From: Bagarius yarrelli
Taxonomy: Eukaryota > Chordata > Actinopteri > Siluriformes > Sisoridae
Reading direction: 5' to 3'
Assembly (NCBI GenBank): GCA_005784505.1
Contig: VCAZ01000111.1
Location: 1,098,537-1,162,536 of the forward strand
DNA length: 64,000 nucleotides
Shown in pieces: positions 22,443-33,772 of this stretch; the stretch's first letter is position 1; each line of letters starts with the position of its first letter. The translations under genes were made by a program, and so were the position numbers. Under the pieces are notes generated by a model. That model searched no databases. It was not told the DNA's origin and worked only from the letters and a program-made list of their open reading frames with translations.

Positions 22443-22697
22443 TTTATTCGGCACATACATGATTATACACGGTACAACATATTGTGAAATTTGTTTCTTC
22501 GCATATCCCATCTCGAAGGGTTGGGGTCAGAGTGCAGGGTCAGCTATGATACAGCGCCCCTAGAGCAGAAGGGATTAAGGGTCTTGCTCAAGGACCAAAC
22601 AGTGGCAGACTTGGCAGCGGTGGTGCTCGACCCCAGGTCTTCCTGGTCTTCCAATCAACAACTCAGCGCCTTAACCATTTGAGCCGCGGCTGCCCCA
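22443..22697 (-). mobile_element. SINE family B, full reverse copy
   Basis: The reverse complement starts ggggcagccgcggctcaaat (tRNA-like head) and carries gaagaccaggaagacc, ggtccttgagcaagacccttaa, gcgctgtatcatagctgaccc and ctctgaccccaaccc. It ends gcgaagaaacaaatttcac and tgttgtaccgtg. It is the best-preserved copy of this family in the window. The 63-residue plus-strand frame over it is a shadow. Confidence 0.85.
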
Positions 22698-23785
22698 AAT
22701 AAAATATCTGCTAATTACTCTAATGTAATCTAATGAAGTAAGCTAATTACTTTGCAAGCAGTCTGAAGGTCTGGATATGCAAGACTAACTATAATATACA
22801 CCTGTGGAAATATGGGCTACTAAGGTCACTTAATTAAAAAATAAAATTGCATTACAATGATACGTTAGCGATGAGAAGTCTGAATCCATTTACAGATTTG
22901 AACCTTACTGAAGAGATCCAAGTCTTGTGAGTCCTTTGATTCACTTGAGTCAAGAGATTTTGACTGTGGCTGTTGCTGTGGTATTCCACTAGAGGGCACT
23001 CAACGAATCCTTAGAATCCACCATGTCTTTGGCTACGTGCTATAATTCTGTTGCATCTGCTGAATGCCACAGTTTAATCCCACAGTCGCTTATGTTTCTG
23101 ATTATGTAGGATGGTTTCTAAACATCAGCTAGCTAACAACTACAAAACAGAATAGGGTAATTTTCAGTTTGTATTTAACTTGTATGTTGTCTGTAGCAAC
23201 AGGATAACTTAGGACTCAACTGATCTAAGTAAATAAATTCATAGTCATATAACGGGTCCCAACTCGATGTTTAACCAAGATAAATCTCATCTCTATGCTA
23301 CATTGCAGCCAGTGTAACATGTATAAGAACTTTTATCATATGATATGAATACCTCTTTCTTGCTAGTCCAGTAACTCTGTCATGTTTTGTGTGGCATCAA
23401 TTCTATTAGCACAAATAATTGACAAGTTGATTGCAAATTTATGAATGAGCCATGGACATATGCTTCCCATTACAGTTATTTGGCTTTATTATTGTATTGG
23501 AAGTCTGTCAGATTTGTTAGCTTGAGAATTGTCACAGCAGATGCCATTATTATGGTTCTGTGCCATTGGAAGCACTGAAATAGTCCCTATTTCGGTCGTT
23601 ACAGATATCCTGTAACTGTAGGGGTTTGTACTGGATTTCTTGATTAATACCTGGAAGAGTTCTTCAAGGCAGGTTATTATTTATATTTTATCTTACTAGG
23701 CCAATGCACAATACAGCTATAATGAATAAGTGTAATAAATTAAGCCACTGCTTTCCACCTACTGTCAACCTACTATTAAATTATC
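22698..23785. other. unassigned sequence
   Basis: No family or credible frame recognised. Confidence 0.5.
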
Positions 23786-23915
23786 AGTTGATTGAAAGAT
23801 CATAGGTTCAAAGTCCAGCACCACCAAGCTGCCAATCCTGGGTCCCTGAGCACCTCTTAACCCTCCATTGGATAAAAACTGAGAAAAGGACGTCTGCCAC
23901 ATAGCAGAAATTCAA
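23786..23915 (+). mobile_element. SINE family A copy, headless
   Basis: It begins at gattgaaagatcataggttc and keeps ccagcaccaccaagctgcc. The core is damaged (gagcacctcttaaccctcc) and the tail is aggacgtctgccacatagc. Confidence 0.7.
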
Positions 23916-24028
23916 TAGAAACATATCGACAGGACTTCATTGGTTTGTTTAGGTCATGTGTTTCTTATTGTGTTCAGGTGTCTCTCCGTCAGTTAACATG
24001 TCCCCTTTAGTGCAAGAGAGCCGTGCAA

Positions 24029-24227
24029 GTTTAGTCCACGGGTCTCCAAACTCGGTCCTGCATAGTTTAGATCCAACTTGCCTTAATACACATACCTTGA
24101 AGTTTTAAGTATACCTAACACCTTGATTAGTTAGTCCAATTGTTTTGTCCAATTTGATTAGGCTTGAAGCTAAACTCTGCAGGAGACCAACCCTCAAGGA
24201 CAGAGTTTGGACACCCTAGGTTTAGTG
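24029..24227 (+). mobile_element. hAT-type palindromic MITE with 8-bp target duplication
   Basis: The element is 24037-24219, between the termini cacgggtctccaaactcgg and (reverse) ctagggtgtccaaactctg. It is flanked by gtttagtc (24029-24036) and gtttagtg (24220-24227), seven of eight identical. An 8-bp duplication with these ends is the hAT signature. The sequence is non-coding and folds as a long hairpin. Confidence 0.85.
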
Positions 24228-24228
24228 T

Positions 24229-24247
24229 GTATATATATATATATATA
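24229..24247. repeat. (TA)n microsatellite
   Basis: About nine TA units directly after the MITE target duplication. Confidence 0.8.
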
Positions 24248-24811
24248 GCCCCTTTGTTGTCTTGTGTGTTTGTGAGTTACTGCACCACTGCGGGGTGAGT
24301 CCAGGTCCAAGCCCACTGCACTTGGGTTCTAACTACTCCATTTAGACAGTGGATCTTTACACTTAATAATATTATTATATATAATCATTATTGCTTAAAT
24401 TCTTTGTCCTTGACATTTGATGCTTTACCTTGTTTGACAGTGGCTGGATTATGGCTCTGTACTGAACATTCCAACACAGATTCTCGTTCGTCATGACCTT
24501 TAAATCTCATGAGTCATAACTATGAATTAACAGGCAAAGGAATGAAAAAGGGGAAATAGAAATACCAGATTTACAAACTGTTTGAACACCGTTATAAATT
24601 GTATTATTTGTATCGTACCACTCACTGCTGACAGATATGTTATCTTCATCCTCTTCACCACCTGCGGCTCTAAACAAGCAAAAGTAATGAACTCCTTTTC
24701 AGCACATTGAAAGCTTTATTTCTTCTCAGCCTGATTTTATCATCGCTTCTTTGTCAAATAGCGAAAATAGAGTGTTTATAAATTAACTAGGTCCTGAAAT
24801 GTAATGATAAA

Positions 24812-25441
24812 CATCAAATAGACTTTAAAATCTTGTTAATTACTAAGCCCTAAATGGTTTAGCAATTCAGTACTTGAGTGAGCTCGTAGCCTTTTATAGC
24901 CCTCAACATCCGCTGTACTCTCAAATTTCTGACAATTTAATAATACCCAGAATAACAAAATCAACTGCAGGCGTCAGATCCTTTTTTCTATCTAGTGCCC
25001 AAACTTTGGAATAGTTTATCCAACACTGTTTCTCGTATCCCAAGCTCACCGTCGCTACCAGATCCAGTCTGTTTCCAGCTCAGTTGTGGTGAATCAGCAC
25101 AGAGACAATAAGTCCCAGAGGTTTCCCAGTGATGAGTCTGTCATCTAGATGGCTTTCTAGACAGAACCATCCAGGGAATAACCTGCTGGTTTATCTGGTC
25201 AATGGAGAAACGGCCTTACGATTGAAACCAGTTTCTTCTAAGTTTTTTTTTCTCTCCATTCAGAGTTTTGGTTCCTTGCTGCTGTCGCCTCTGGCTTGCT
25301 TCTAATTTACAGATACTAATCAAACTGAACTGACTGTTTTAGTGAGTTTTCACTATTGTCTTATTTGATTTGGTTCTGTAAAGCTGCTTTGACATAATCT
25401 CTATTGTTAAAAAACCCTATAGAAATAAAGGGGACTTGACT
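24812..25441 (+). pseudogene. LINE reverse transcriptase C-terminus and 3' UTR
   Basis: Reading across frameshifts, the plus strand gives IDFKILLIT, ALNGLA, YLSELVAFYSPQHPLYS, PRITKSTAGVRSFF and LVPKLWNSLSNTVS. This order is that of the C-terminal part of a common fish non-LTR reverse transcriptase. The 3' UTR (25105-25441) follows, with the blocks aataacctgctggtttatct and ttttggttccttgctgctgtcgcc. It ends in gtaaagctgctttgacata and an aataaaggggacttgacttg tail. Related tails lie at 10615 (reverse), 29440, 50215 and 51130. Confidence 0.7.
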
Positions 25442-25468
25442 TGTTGTGACTGCTAAGGAAGTAAGTAG

Positions 25469-25570
25469 GGAATTGGTGGCTCATGGTTAAGGGGTTGGAC
25501 TACCAACCTAAAGATTAACGTAAGTTGCTTTGGATAAGAGCGTCTGCCAAATGCCGTAAATGTAAGTAAG
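25469..25570 (+). mobile_element. SINE family A copy with internal deletion
   Basis: The head (attggtggctcatggttaagg...ggactaccaacc) is joined directly to the tail (taagttgctttggataagagcgtctgcc). The B box and core are deleted. Confidence 0.75.
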
Positions 25571-26289
25571 ACTATTGCTTTAATGGTCCTTCAACAGGGT
25601 GACCGCAAAGTATGATGCAGTACAAGACGGGTTCAAATATGATGTTAGCAACGATGTTACCTAAAGGAAAATAAAAATAATTGACTTTCAGCAGCCAGAG
25701 ATGAAGCTACCTAGCAATGGCCCTCTGTTTCGATCAATCACCATTAACATATTTATAGTATGAAACTAAATTGCAGTTAAAGCGATAGAACCTCATGCTG
25801 CATGGCTTGGCACAAGACATTTCTGATCGATGACCTCAGCATAATGTAGTCATTTCCTTTATACGAGGCTCTTTGTTAGATAATCCAGCACAGAGTACAT
25901 GTTTCCAAGATTTGATGGAGATCATCTCCTACAGTGTGACATGTAAGTGCTGAGTCTAAATTGATTGACCACTGAGCCTTATCATTTTCATGTAATGTCC
26001 TTGTGATGTCCATGCACTCTCTTTATATAGTGCTTATGTAGCTTTCAGCCAGCACTGGGACTATGATCCTTTCCCAACACGGAAAACCATCACCTTATGG
26101 GTCAGACTGGATAATGGGTTTTTTAAATCATCACACTTTACACCATTGTACTTTTACCGGTGGGATTATTCAGAAAAACAAGAAAGTGTCTTGGGCATAA
26201 ATTGTTTTTGACAGGTGCAATTCTTTAGAGTATCCACATTACCAGTTTTTCCAATCGGAAGGCATCACATCAGGACAGGATGCAAACAC
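25571..26289. other. unassigned sequence
   Basis: No family or credible frame recognised. Confidence 0.5.
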
Positions 26290-26640
26290 AGTAAAGTTTA
26301 TTAGGTGTAAAGAAGGAGACGGGTTGGGATCCATAATGCAGCGATGGTGTTTATTTAGAAAAGGGGAAAGACAAAAGAGTAGTAAGAAATGCAGGCAGTA
26401 GGTCAGTACACAGTAATCCAAGAATAGCAAACAAATCCAAATTGTTAGGCAAAAGACATAATCAAAAACAGGCATGAAACAAAACCGTGAGCATAAGATA
26501 CAACAATGCTTGGTATGTTACTGGAGCAAACAATACTTTGCGCCATGATTAGCAAACGGCTAGCTTATATATGCTAAATACAGAAAGTGCCTGGTGACAA
26601 CACCCTCTGGCGGTTGGGAGCTAGAGTCCTTACATTAGGT
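26290..26640 (-). mobile_element. possible retrotransposon-derived repeat
   Basis: The stretch runs gtttatttagaaaaggggaaag, several caaa-rich repeats, ggcatgaaacaaaac and ctggtgacaacaccctctggcgg. I recall this arrangement from a fish interspersed repeat. There is only one copy here and no ends were found, so both identity and strand are uncertain. Confidence 0.25.
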
Positions 26641-26799
26641 AGGCTTTCAGACTATAGTGTTGTTGTTTTTTTAATATTTAAAATTTGTCACCTTCTGATT
26701 CGGAGTTAAGTACCATTTTTCAGCATCCTTTGTTGATTGTGTATAAAAGATACACTTAATGCTGCCAGTCCACTATAGTGGTTATAAATGATGTAGATT

Positions 26800-26955
26800 G
26801 GGGTTTTTTTTGTACTTATTCATAGGACCGAGGGATGTAATGGGGGAGATAGGTAAGAGAGGTGGGACCGGAAAGGACCCTAGCCAGGAATCGAACCCAG
26901 GTCACTGGAGCGCAACAACTTTCACATATGGGTGCCGTAGGCGAGAGAACTATAT
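26800..26955 (-). mobile_element. tRNA-derived SINE, family 1, reverse copy
   Basis: The antisense B box ggaatcgaacc lies at 26887-26897 and is preceded by ggtgggaccgg, the reverse of the GGTCCCACCTCT block at 110-122. The outer block gggtgccgtaggc mirrors gcatccacatgtgc upstream of the copy at the window start. The tail in reverse is cctatgaataagtac with an A run. Confidence 0.65.
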
Positions 26956-27755
26956 TTAAATAGACATAGTCATTAGTAGTAACATTAAAAATGTCATATG
27001 CACATATTAATTTGGGACGACCCCACGAGAGAATTCTTACAGGTCAAGAAAATTCTATATCAGGAAAGATTAACCTGTCAAATATACAATGGCATACAAG
27101 CACAAAATCATTTTTTTAGCTAATCCTTTCATTCGAATACTGAATTAACAACTTTAGAGGTTATAATGAGAAATTTATAACACACTCATAATTCTCCTTA
27201 CTGTTTTCAAACTATCATTGCCGTAAAAATTACTTCCTATAGGCTCTTTTGACTAATCAAGGGATTCTAGTGCCGGACATTTCATTTTGATGGTATTCTA
27301 TAAATTAAAACGAATCGCTTATGTCAAGATTTATTGAGTCTCCTTGCTAGATTAAGATAGACAGTCATGGGGTAGTGTTAATTTAACTTGGCATAGTGAT
27401 AACTAAATCCGCTTCAAACCAAAAATCAAAATGTCATAGCAGTAAGCAACATGATCCAAATTAGATCTGAGGTTTGTATCAAAGCCCTGTGAGATGGCAG
27501 ATCGGGCAGTGAGAAATTGAAATATATTATTTGAAGTAATAAAATAATCATACAAGGGATTTACTTTAAAATGAAGCTTGATTCTTTGTTATTATAGGGG
27601 AAAAAAACAAAGCCTTGAGTATAAAATACACCATGAAACATAACAGAATAAATATGTAATACTTCAATCAATTGGTTTTAAGATGATAAATATTGTTTTC
27701 TGTATAAATGCATTTACATGAATATAAATTGTAGGTGCAAAATCACATTTACATA
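26956..27755. other. AT-rich unassigned sequence
   Basis: No family or credible frame recognised. Confidence 0.5.
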
Positions 27756-28290
27756 CACTGGCGGTCCTAAAAAAAGTCACCACCCACCCGGATTTAACTA
27801 AGCAAATAAGTTAAAGTCTCCCATTGTTTAAATACTGCATGGATGGTTATGTTTCAGCTGCCAACAAGATATTTAACCCAAAATGATGCAGTAAGAAGCT
27901 TTTCATTTCTTAATCAACCACATTAGGTGGCGCATCTTGTGATTGTGGAAAAGATGTTAATCTGTTTCAGAAGATCAAATTATTGGTATGCATCAAGCAA
28001 AGAAAACATCTAAGGAGATTGTTAAAACTGCTAAAATTGGGTTAGGAACTGTCCAATCTAATATTAAAATTGGACGGACAGTGAGGAACCATCATTTTGC
28101 AGGAAGAAATGTGGTGGGAAAAAAATCTTAAATGATTGTGATCTGTGATCGCTTAAACGGTGAAATCAAATTGTAAAAAAAACCTACAGTTGAACTCACC
28201 ACTATGCTTAATAGTAAAAGTAAGAGCATTTCCTGTGTAGCTTCAAGAAAACTATTTATTAGTGAGGCTAATTGTAAAAAAGTCAGGGTC
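27756..28290 (+). mobile_element. Tc1-like transposon, 5' part with decayed transposase N-terminus
   Basis: After a TA dinucleotide (27754-27755) it opens cactggcggtcctaaaaaaag, a Tc1 TIR start. The transposase N-terminal half follows, with many stops; short readable stretches include MLNSKSKSIS near 28205 and ISEANCKK near 28260. Similarity to the family stops near 28290, so the catalytic half and the 3' TIR are missing. It is dead. Confidence 0.65.
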
Positions 28291-28329
28291 TGGTCCTAAA
28301 CACTGATGTTGATGCTTTACTTGCTACAT

Positions 28330-28490
28330 GTGTTATTTAAAGAAAAGTTTTTGGGAATTTCCAGGATCCTGTTCCCGCCTATTTAGCCTAGCATACTACT
28401 TTGTCTTCCGTGTCTTTCTCACTTCACTACTTCAATAAATGCCCCCGTTTGTGTTAAACTAATCTGTGTCTTAGTCTGGCGTTCTGTAAG
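28330..28490 (+). other. possible retroelement 3' end with polyadenylation-like signal
   Basis: The segment cttcaataaatgcccccg lies inside a pyrimidine-rich stretch (gtcttccgtgtctttctcac) and is followed by gtcttagtctggcgttctg. The wording resembles fish LTR or LINE 3' ends that I remember. No partner LTR was found. Confidence 0.2.
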
Positions 28491-28782
28491 TTTACATAAT
28501 TTTATTTTGGGTTTACTTGGTTTTGTGTTATATTGTGCATATTGCACAAAGTTTCAAAATCGGTTGTTCAATAAAACAGGGAATAATTATTCTGTTTTAA
28601 AGTTTTTATTTGTAAACTTCTTATTGTTTTCACAGGTAACTACATTGACAAACATTAGCAGTAAAATAGTTTAATATACTTTACAACGCGTGGGTGAACA
28701 AATTGATTTTGGGCTGAAATATATGCATTTAAATGATGGTGAAGGGAAAAATTAAAAAAAAATGTAGTAACTTTCTGCTTGT

Positions 28783-29265
28783 GGTTAATATACTGCAATG
28801 TGTGGATGGTTCACAACATATTTTTCTGCCATGGGACTGACCCTGTATTTAAGATAAAGTATTGTCCTTAGAATGTCTCTCTGATCTCTGGGATGCCGGT
28901 AAAGACCGGCTACATGCATCATTCCTCCGCTCACCAGTAACGATGTGGTGTCCTGTATCTTTTGTATTGGCAAGTGCTTGAGGGATGTAGGTGTCAGGGC
29001 CATGTTCCCGCATGTACTGGTGAAGGGTGAGAGCAGCCAGGGTCACTTTTTGTCAATGCCACTGTATCCAGATAGAGAAATTATCGCCATTGGTTTGCCG
29101 AGATTTCGAAAGCATCCTCAAATCCACTTTTTGCTTGTGACAGCCTGTAGTTGTATATGGTCATGAGAAAGGTGTTGAGAAGAATATGGCTTTATTAAAT
29201 CTGTGCAAAGAGTGTACGTCTCATCCATAATCAAGATTTGGGCAGAAGAGGTCCCCAAAATCATA
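28783..29265 (-). pseudogene. PIF/Harbinger transposase relic (C-terminal half)
   Basis: On the minus strand, in order: IMDETYTLCTDLIKPYSSQHL (29165-29230), then after a frame change YNYRLSQAKSGFEDAFEISAN and QWR (29083-29155), then TLHQYMREHGPDTYIPQA, and finally GERRNDACSRSLP. These correspond to the Harbinger DDE nuclease order: the (G)DEAF...LMKPY block, the conserved (F)NYRLSRARRxxEnAFGxLxxRW block, the LHNY block and a GEWR-type tail. The catalytic Asp-Glu of the first block is kept. At least two frameshifts break the frame and the N-terminal part is absent, so it is inactive. No TIRs were found. In Harbinger elements this protein cuts and inserts at TWA sites. Confidence 0.75.
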
Positions 29266-29439
29266 GGCAGAAAAAGGCCTTAAAACCATCCCCATCAGAC
29301 ACTCTTTCTCGGACCTGTTCTGCGAATCAGCAGGACAAAAAAACGGGGCTCCAGTCTGCTTATGCCTTTTATTTCTGACTGTATATGATTGTAGAAAGAA
29401 AGCTCATAATTACACAACCCGCTGTTTAAAATAGAAAAA

Positions 29440-29595
29440 TTGGTAAAGTGTCTCCTAAATGAGATTGGGTGTCCTTTTGAGTCTGGTTGCCCCAGGCTTC
29501 CTCACTAGGGATTTGATAGCTTTTTGGGTTCTTTTGTATTCTTACTTATTCATTGTTAAAAGCGCTATAGAAATAAATCTGAATTGAATTGGATT
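29440..29595 (+). mobile_element. LINE 3'-tail fragment
   Basis: It runs ggttgccccaggcttcctcac, tagggat and cattgttaaaagcgctatag, then aaataaatctgaattgaatt. The last block is the standard LINE 3' terminus also seen at 25395-25441 and 51515-51562. Confidence 0.6.
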
Positions 29596-29599
29596 GAAA

Positions 29600-30329
29600 A
29601 TTTAATGCTTGTTGACAACCAGAATAAGATCCACAAGTTCTTAAAGGTTATATATTATAAGAGTTATCAAAAAAAAGTTTAAAGCTATGTGAATTTGTGT
29701 TTTGACAAGTTTGAAAAGGTGTTTAGCCATGACCCCAAATTTATACACAATATATAGAATATATACAATCATCTTGCAATCTTGCTTGACTAGTAAAAAC
29801 AGGTATCAACTGGAGCTTTTAAATAACTAAAGGATGAATTACTTTTTTAAGTTGGCTCATGTCTCCGTGGCCTTTAAAACTAAAAAAAAATGTCTTTAGG
29901 GGGTAAAAAGGAAGTCTTCTTTTCCTTATCCTGCCAGATTAGTCTCAGAAAACATACCATTAGTGATTAAATTTGTCCTCCAATCTAAACTGAAAGCCTG
30001 CATTGCTGTAGTCATTTTAGGTCTAAGGGCAAGTGGGCATTTGAAAATGCATACATTAGAGACACCAACATGTTCTGAATACCCTTGGATTTTATTACAT
30101 ATCTGTATATCCTTCAATGTAATCTAATTTAAAAGCAATATATAACACTGTTGCTTAAGACGTCCCCTCTCTTGGCTAAAAGGTAACATAAAATATATTT
30201 AGACTATGCATTCTAGTAGCTATGGGATGGATTCGACGTTCATGACATTGAAAAACACATACACACATCATATGAATAAGCATTACATAATTTCTTTGTT
30301 AAAACTCATAGATTCCAGCAGTTCCAGCA
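29600..30329. other. unassigned sequence
   Basis: No family or credible frame recognised. Confidence 0.5.
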
Positions 30330-30590
30330 TGATGATAAACTTGTGGACAAGTAAGCTCTAAGAAGACATGGGGTGTTACGGTTGGATGTGGGAGAATTCC
30401 AACAACAGCGCCTGATCTAACTCATACTGATGTGGCTGAACGGGTAAATCTTCCAAAGTGAAAAGCGTTTCCTGAACTGTGAAGGCTATTATAGGAGTCA
30501 GAGTGAGAGTAAATCTGGAAAAAAGCACTTAAAGACCAAATACGGATGTAAGTGTTGGGTGTTCCAATACTTTTGCATTAGTTAGTGTAT
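30330..30590 (+). mobile_element. Tc1-like transposon 3' relic
   Basis: It contains aagacatggggtgttacggt, gaggctattata-type words and gttccaatacttttgcatta. It ends gttagtgta next to TA, which fits the Tc1 3' terminus CCAATACTTTTG...TAGTGTA. The coding remnant is unreadable. Confidence 0.55.
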
Positions 30591-31739
30591 AATTTTGTAA
30601 AATGAAGGTTAAAAACTGGAAAAGAAAGTTTGAAAAGCCCATATAAAGTGTTTAAAATATAAACTTTTTTATTCTTCAGTGTAAAGTAACTTAGCATGAA
30701 TATTAAATCTTATATGGCTCGATAGCTTCTGATACCTCAAACGGCAATAAGGGTAATACAAATTTATACGTTTTTTTTTTCTAAACACAAAATAAATATT
30801 GCTTGAGGTAGCGTGAAGCGGGGAACAAAAATCTATTTTTTCTCCACTGCTTTGCATAAGATCTACACTTAAGGTGATCAGGCTGTGCTAACATAACAGC
30901 ATTTTCTTCTGGGAATAAAAGCATTTTTATTTGACTTCCAGAGAAAACCGTCAGTTCAAAAGCTCTTTTATCGTACCTGAAAAAGCCAAAGCGGTAAATC
31001 GAGTTGTCATAAGTTTAACTCCAAAATTTTCATTGTTGTTTTACCGCTGCCCTGTCCTTGAGCAAGACCCTTTCTCAAGTTACTTTTTAACTACCTACAG
31101 TATATCGTACATTCACGCAACATAATTTAAAACATCCTAAAATAAGTAATCAATAGGAGGCGCTGTGGAACTGATTCAGAAAAGAAATCTACATACCATG
31201 TTTACAAGTTAAATTGATAATATATTAAATTACATCGTTTAGTCAAATTATTGCACTGTTAGTCATATTTTATTATTTATTAACAAATCAATTTCCTGCA
31301 CAAACAAGTGTGTGCAAAGATTTAAAGAACTTTTGAAAAGCATGTTATTTGAGAGTGATTTTTTTCTTCAAAACCCTCCCACTTTTGTTGTGGCCGAATA
31401 ATTTTTTTTTTTTTAAATTTTGGCCTCATATGATTGGATGGTTGTAACGTTTGTAAGTCATGCCTTTTGTTGTTTTCCTTTTATTCATTTTGGCTTTCTC
31501 TAATGGGCATCATTAGTAAAAACCGATTGATATCGATGACCTTGATTAATTGACTGATTAATCAAGATTAAAAAACTTACATTGAAGTCAATCTTACTGA
31601 TTTATGCTACATTTATTGCATTTTATAGTGGTTGACTTTAACATTAACATTTTCAATATTTTAGCTAGCAGTAATGATTCTTCATCAGTCCCGCATTACT
31701 ATTTACAGTCCTGCATTACTAACAGTTTACTAACACCTA
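30591..31739. other. AT-rich sequence, one SINE B scrap
   Basis: The only recognisable block is accgctgccctgtccttgagcaagaccc at 31042-31072, similar to the SINE B core. The rest is unassigned. Confidence 0.4.
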
Positions 31740-31905
31740 ACCCAGCCATCACTGCCTAATACAACCTATAGATAACCTATATATACCTAACCCTAACGTC
31801 TAATATAACCTATAGATAACGTATATATTACCTATAAATACCTAATATAACCTTTGGATAACCTATATATATCTAATATAACCTATATACACCTAATATC
31901 TAGAG
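31740..31905. repeat. AT-rich 31-bp minisatellite
   Basis: Units beginning taatataacctatagataac and ending ctatatatacc recur at about 31758, 31801, 31842 and 31876, with internal slips. A cctaaccctaac word (31782-31793) sits inside the array, but only two telomere-like hexamers are present. Confidence 0.75.
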
Positions 31906-31937
31906 TAGACTTTATTTATGTTCTGGGTTCTAGTAGG

Positions 31938-32055
31938 GACTCACTGGCCAGTGCCGTAGCATACTGGGTTAGAGTGCCAGCGCACACATGGTGCTCTTCT
32001 GTGCCGGGTGACCAGGGTTCGAGTCTGCTTTTGGGCTTTTTTGATGCCACCCCCA
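31938..32055 (+). mobile_element. tRNA-derived SINE, family 1, copy with both pol III boxes
   Basis: The A box TAGCATACTGG lies at 31957-31967 and the B box GGTTCGAGTCT at 32016-32026, both fitting the pol III consensus at plausible spacing. The gcacacatggtg block between them matches the equivalent part of 40-165. The CAATAAAGG tail is not preserved. The open frames here are chance. Confidence 0.6.
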
Positions 32056-32059
32056 AACT

Positions 32060-33255
32060 TGTTTCACCACGAAAATATAGAGTTACAATTACACATATAT
32101 AACTATAATAAAAAAAGATATATCTCCCTGATGTGCAGATTATCCTCCAGCTGTGGCATCTGTTTCTGTTTTAGAGTTTTCTCTAAAATTAAAAGATCTG
32201 TTTTTAGAGGGCCGATATTTCTCTTTGGTATTTGTACTTTTTGTGTTTTAATTCGTCACCAGTCTGATAACATCTCTACCATATATATTTTTTTTAAGTC
32301 TGTAGCAAATAATTCTGACCACACTAAATCAACTTCCTGCTCGCATTCCCAAAACACAAAAAACCTTTATAAAGAACTATAACTATAAACTATAGTTGGT
32401 ACTTTTTTATTTATATAATTTATACTACTAAGAATGCTTATTCTAATAACTTACAATAATAATAATAATATGTTTTTAAGCTTTACCGACAGTCTAAAAT
32501 CAAAAAAATCTACAACATGAACTCTTTTTACATTTGAATAAAATGAAAACTAAAAGCTTTTTAAATCACATGAGCCAATATTGGATTTACAATAAAACAT
32601 AGTTAAAATATCAAAATTTTTAAACAAAGAAATTTAAAAATTTTTATGCACAAAATGAGCTTTTACTTAAATTTTAAGAACTTTTTTGCAGAATTAAGAA
32701 TTTTACTAAGCCAATTATTATAAAGTAACATCACTGCCTGTAAGAATTCTGTATGTAATAATAATACAATGATGATCATTAATAATATAAAACAAAATAA
32801 ATATATAAACGGTGTATAAAACGTGTAAAAAATTTTTTTTTACTGAAACACTTTGATGACGTATTCTAACTATTGGACTAGAGGACTAGTTAATCGTCCT
32901 TTTGTCTGATATGAATTGTTAGTTAAGAATAACTATAATCATCTCTTCCCTTAATATAAAAGCTGTTAACGGAATACAAAGCAAATGCTAAAAGTCAGAC
33001 AATTAGATACGACTGGAAATCCATTACATGCTTAAGTAAATTAAATCACCTGATAAATTTCATTATACCGTTCGACGTTCAATAAATTTAAATGTTAATT
33101 GTCTGATTAATGAACAGTAATAAACAACCCAGAATCTTACGTCATTGTGTAACCTGTAAGCGCCTCTAAAGCTTTTCTTGTTGATTTTCTTTAAAGAAAC
33201 TGTTTTTCATATTCGTTTAATTACGCAAACATTTCAAATGAAACACTGCAAATTA
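32060..33255. other. very AT-rich unassigned sequence
   Basis: It contains (TAA)n near 32455-32470 and long A/T runs. The 124-residue frame at 32008-32382 starts inside a SINE and has no domain. Confidence 0.5.
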
Positions 33256-33263
33256 GTGACTAA

Positions 33264-33772
33264 GTGAGTGAGTGAAAGTGTAAGTGAGTAAAGCAGTGAA
33301 GGTGTAAGTAAGTGAAGGAATGAGTGAGTGAGTGAAGGAGTGATTAAGTAAAACAGTGGTGTGATTGAGTAAAGGTGTGAGTGAGTGAGTGAGTGAGTGA
33401 GTGAGTGAGTGAAGTGAAGGAATGAGTGATGAGTGAGTAAGGGAATGAGTGAGTGAAGAAGTGAGTGAGTGACAGAGTAAGTGAAGGAGTGATTAAAGGA
33501 GTAAGTGAAGGAGTGGGAGAGTAAGTGAAGGAGTGAGTGAGTGAGTGAATAAAGCAGTGAAGGTGTGAGTAAGTTAAGGTGTAAGTGAGTGAAACAGTAA
33601 AGGTGTGAAGGAGCGAGTGAAGCTGTAAAGATGTGAGTGAGTAAAGGTGTGAGTGAGTGAGTAAAAAAATGTGAGTGAGTGAGTAAAGGAGTGAGTGAGT
33701 GACAGAGTGAGTGAAGGAGTGATTGAAGGAGTAAGTGAAGGAGTGAGGATGTAAGTGAGGAAGTAATTCACA
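33264..33772. repeat. GTGAGTGAA-type minisatellite
   Basis: A purine-rich array of gtgagtga, gtaagtga, gaaggagt and gtgattga variants with a 4-bp and roughly 12-bp higher-order rhythm. Its antisense gives Ser/Thr/Leu-rich frames that are artefacts of the repeat. The right part is included in the tandem duplication below. Confidence 0.9.

Noticed and set aside
31782..31793. CCTAACCCTAAC as an interstitial telomere
   Set aside because: Only two hexamers, within an unrelated 31-bp minisatellite.
32008..32382. 124-codon plus-strand frame
   Set aside because: Starts inside a SINE and continues through AT-rich sequence; low-complexity, no domain.
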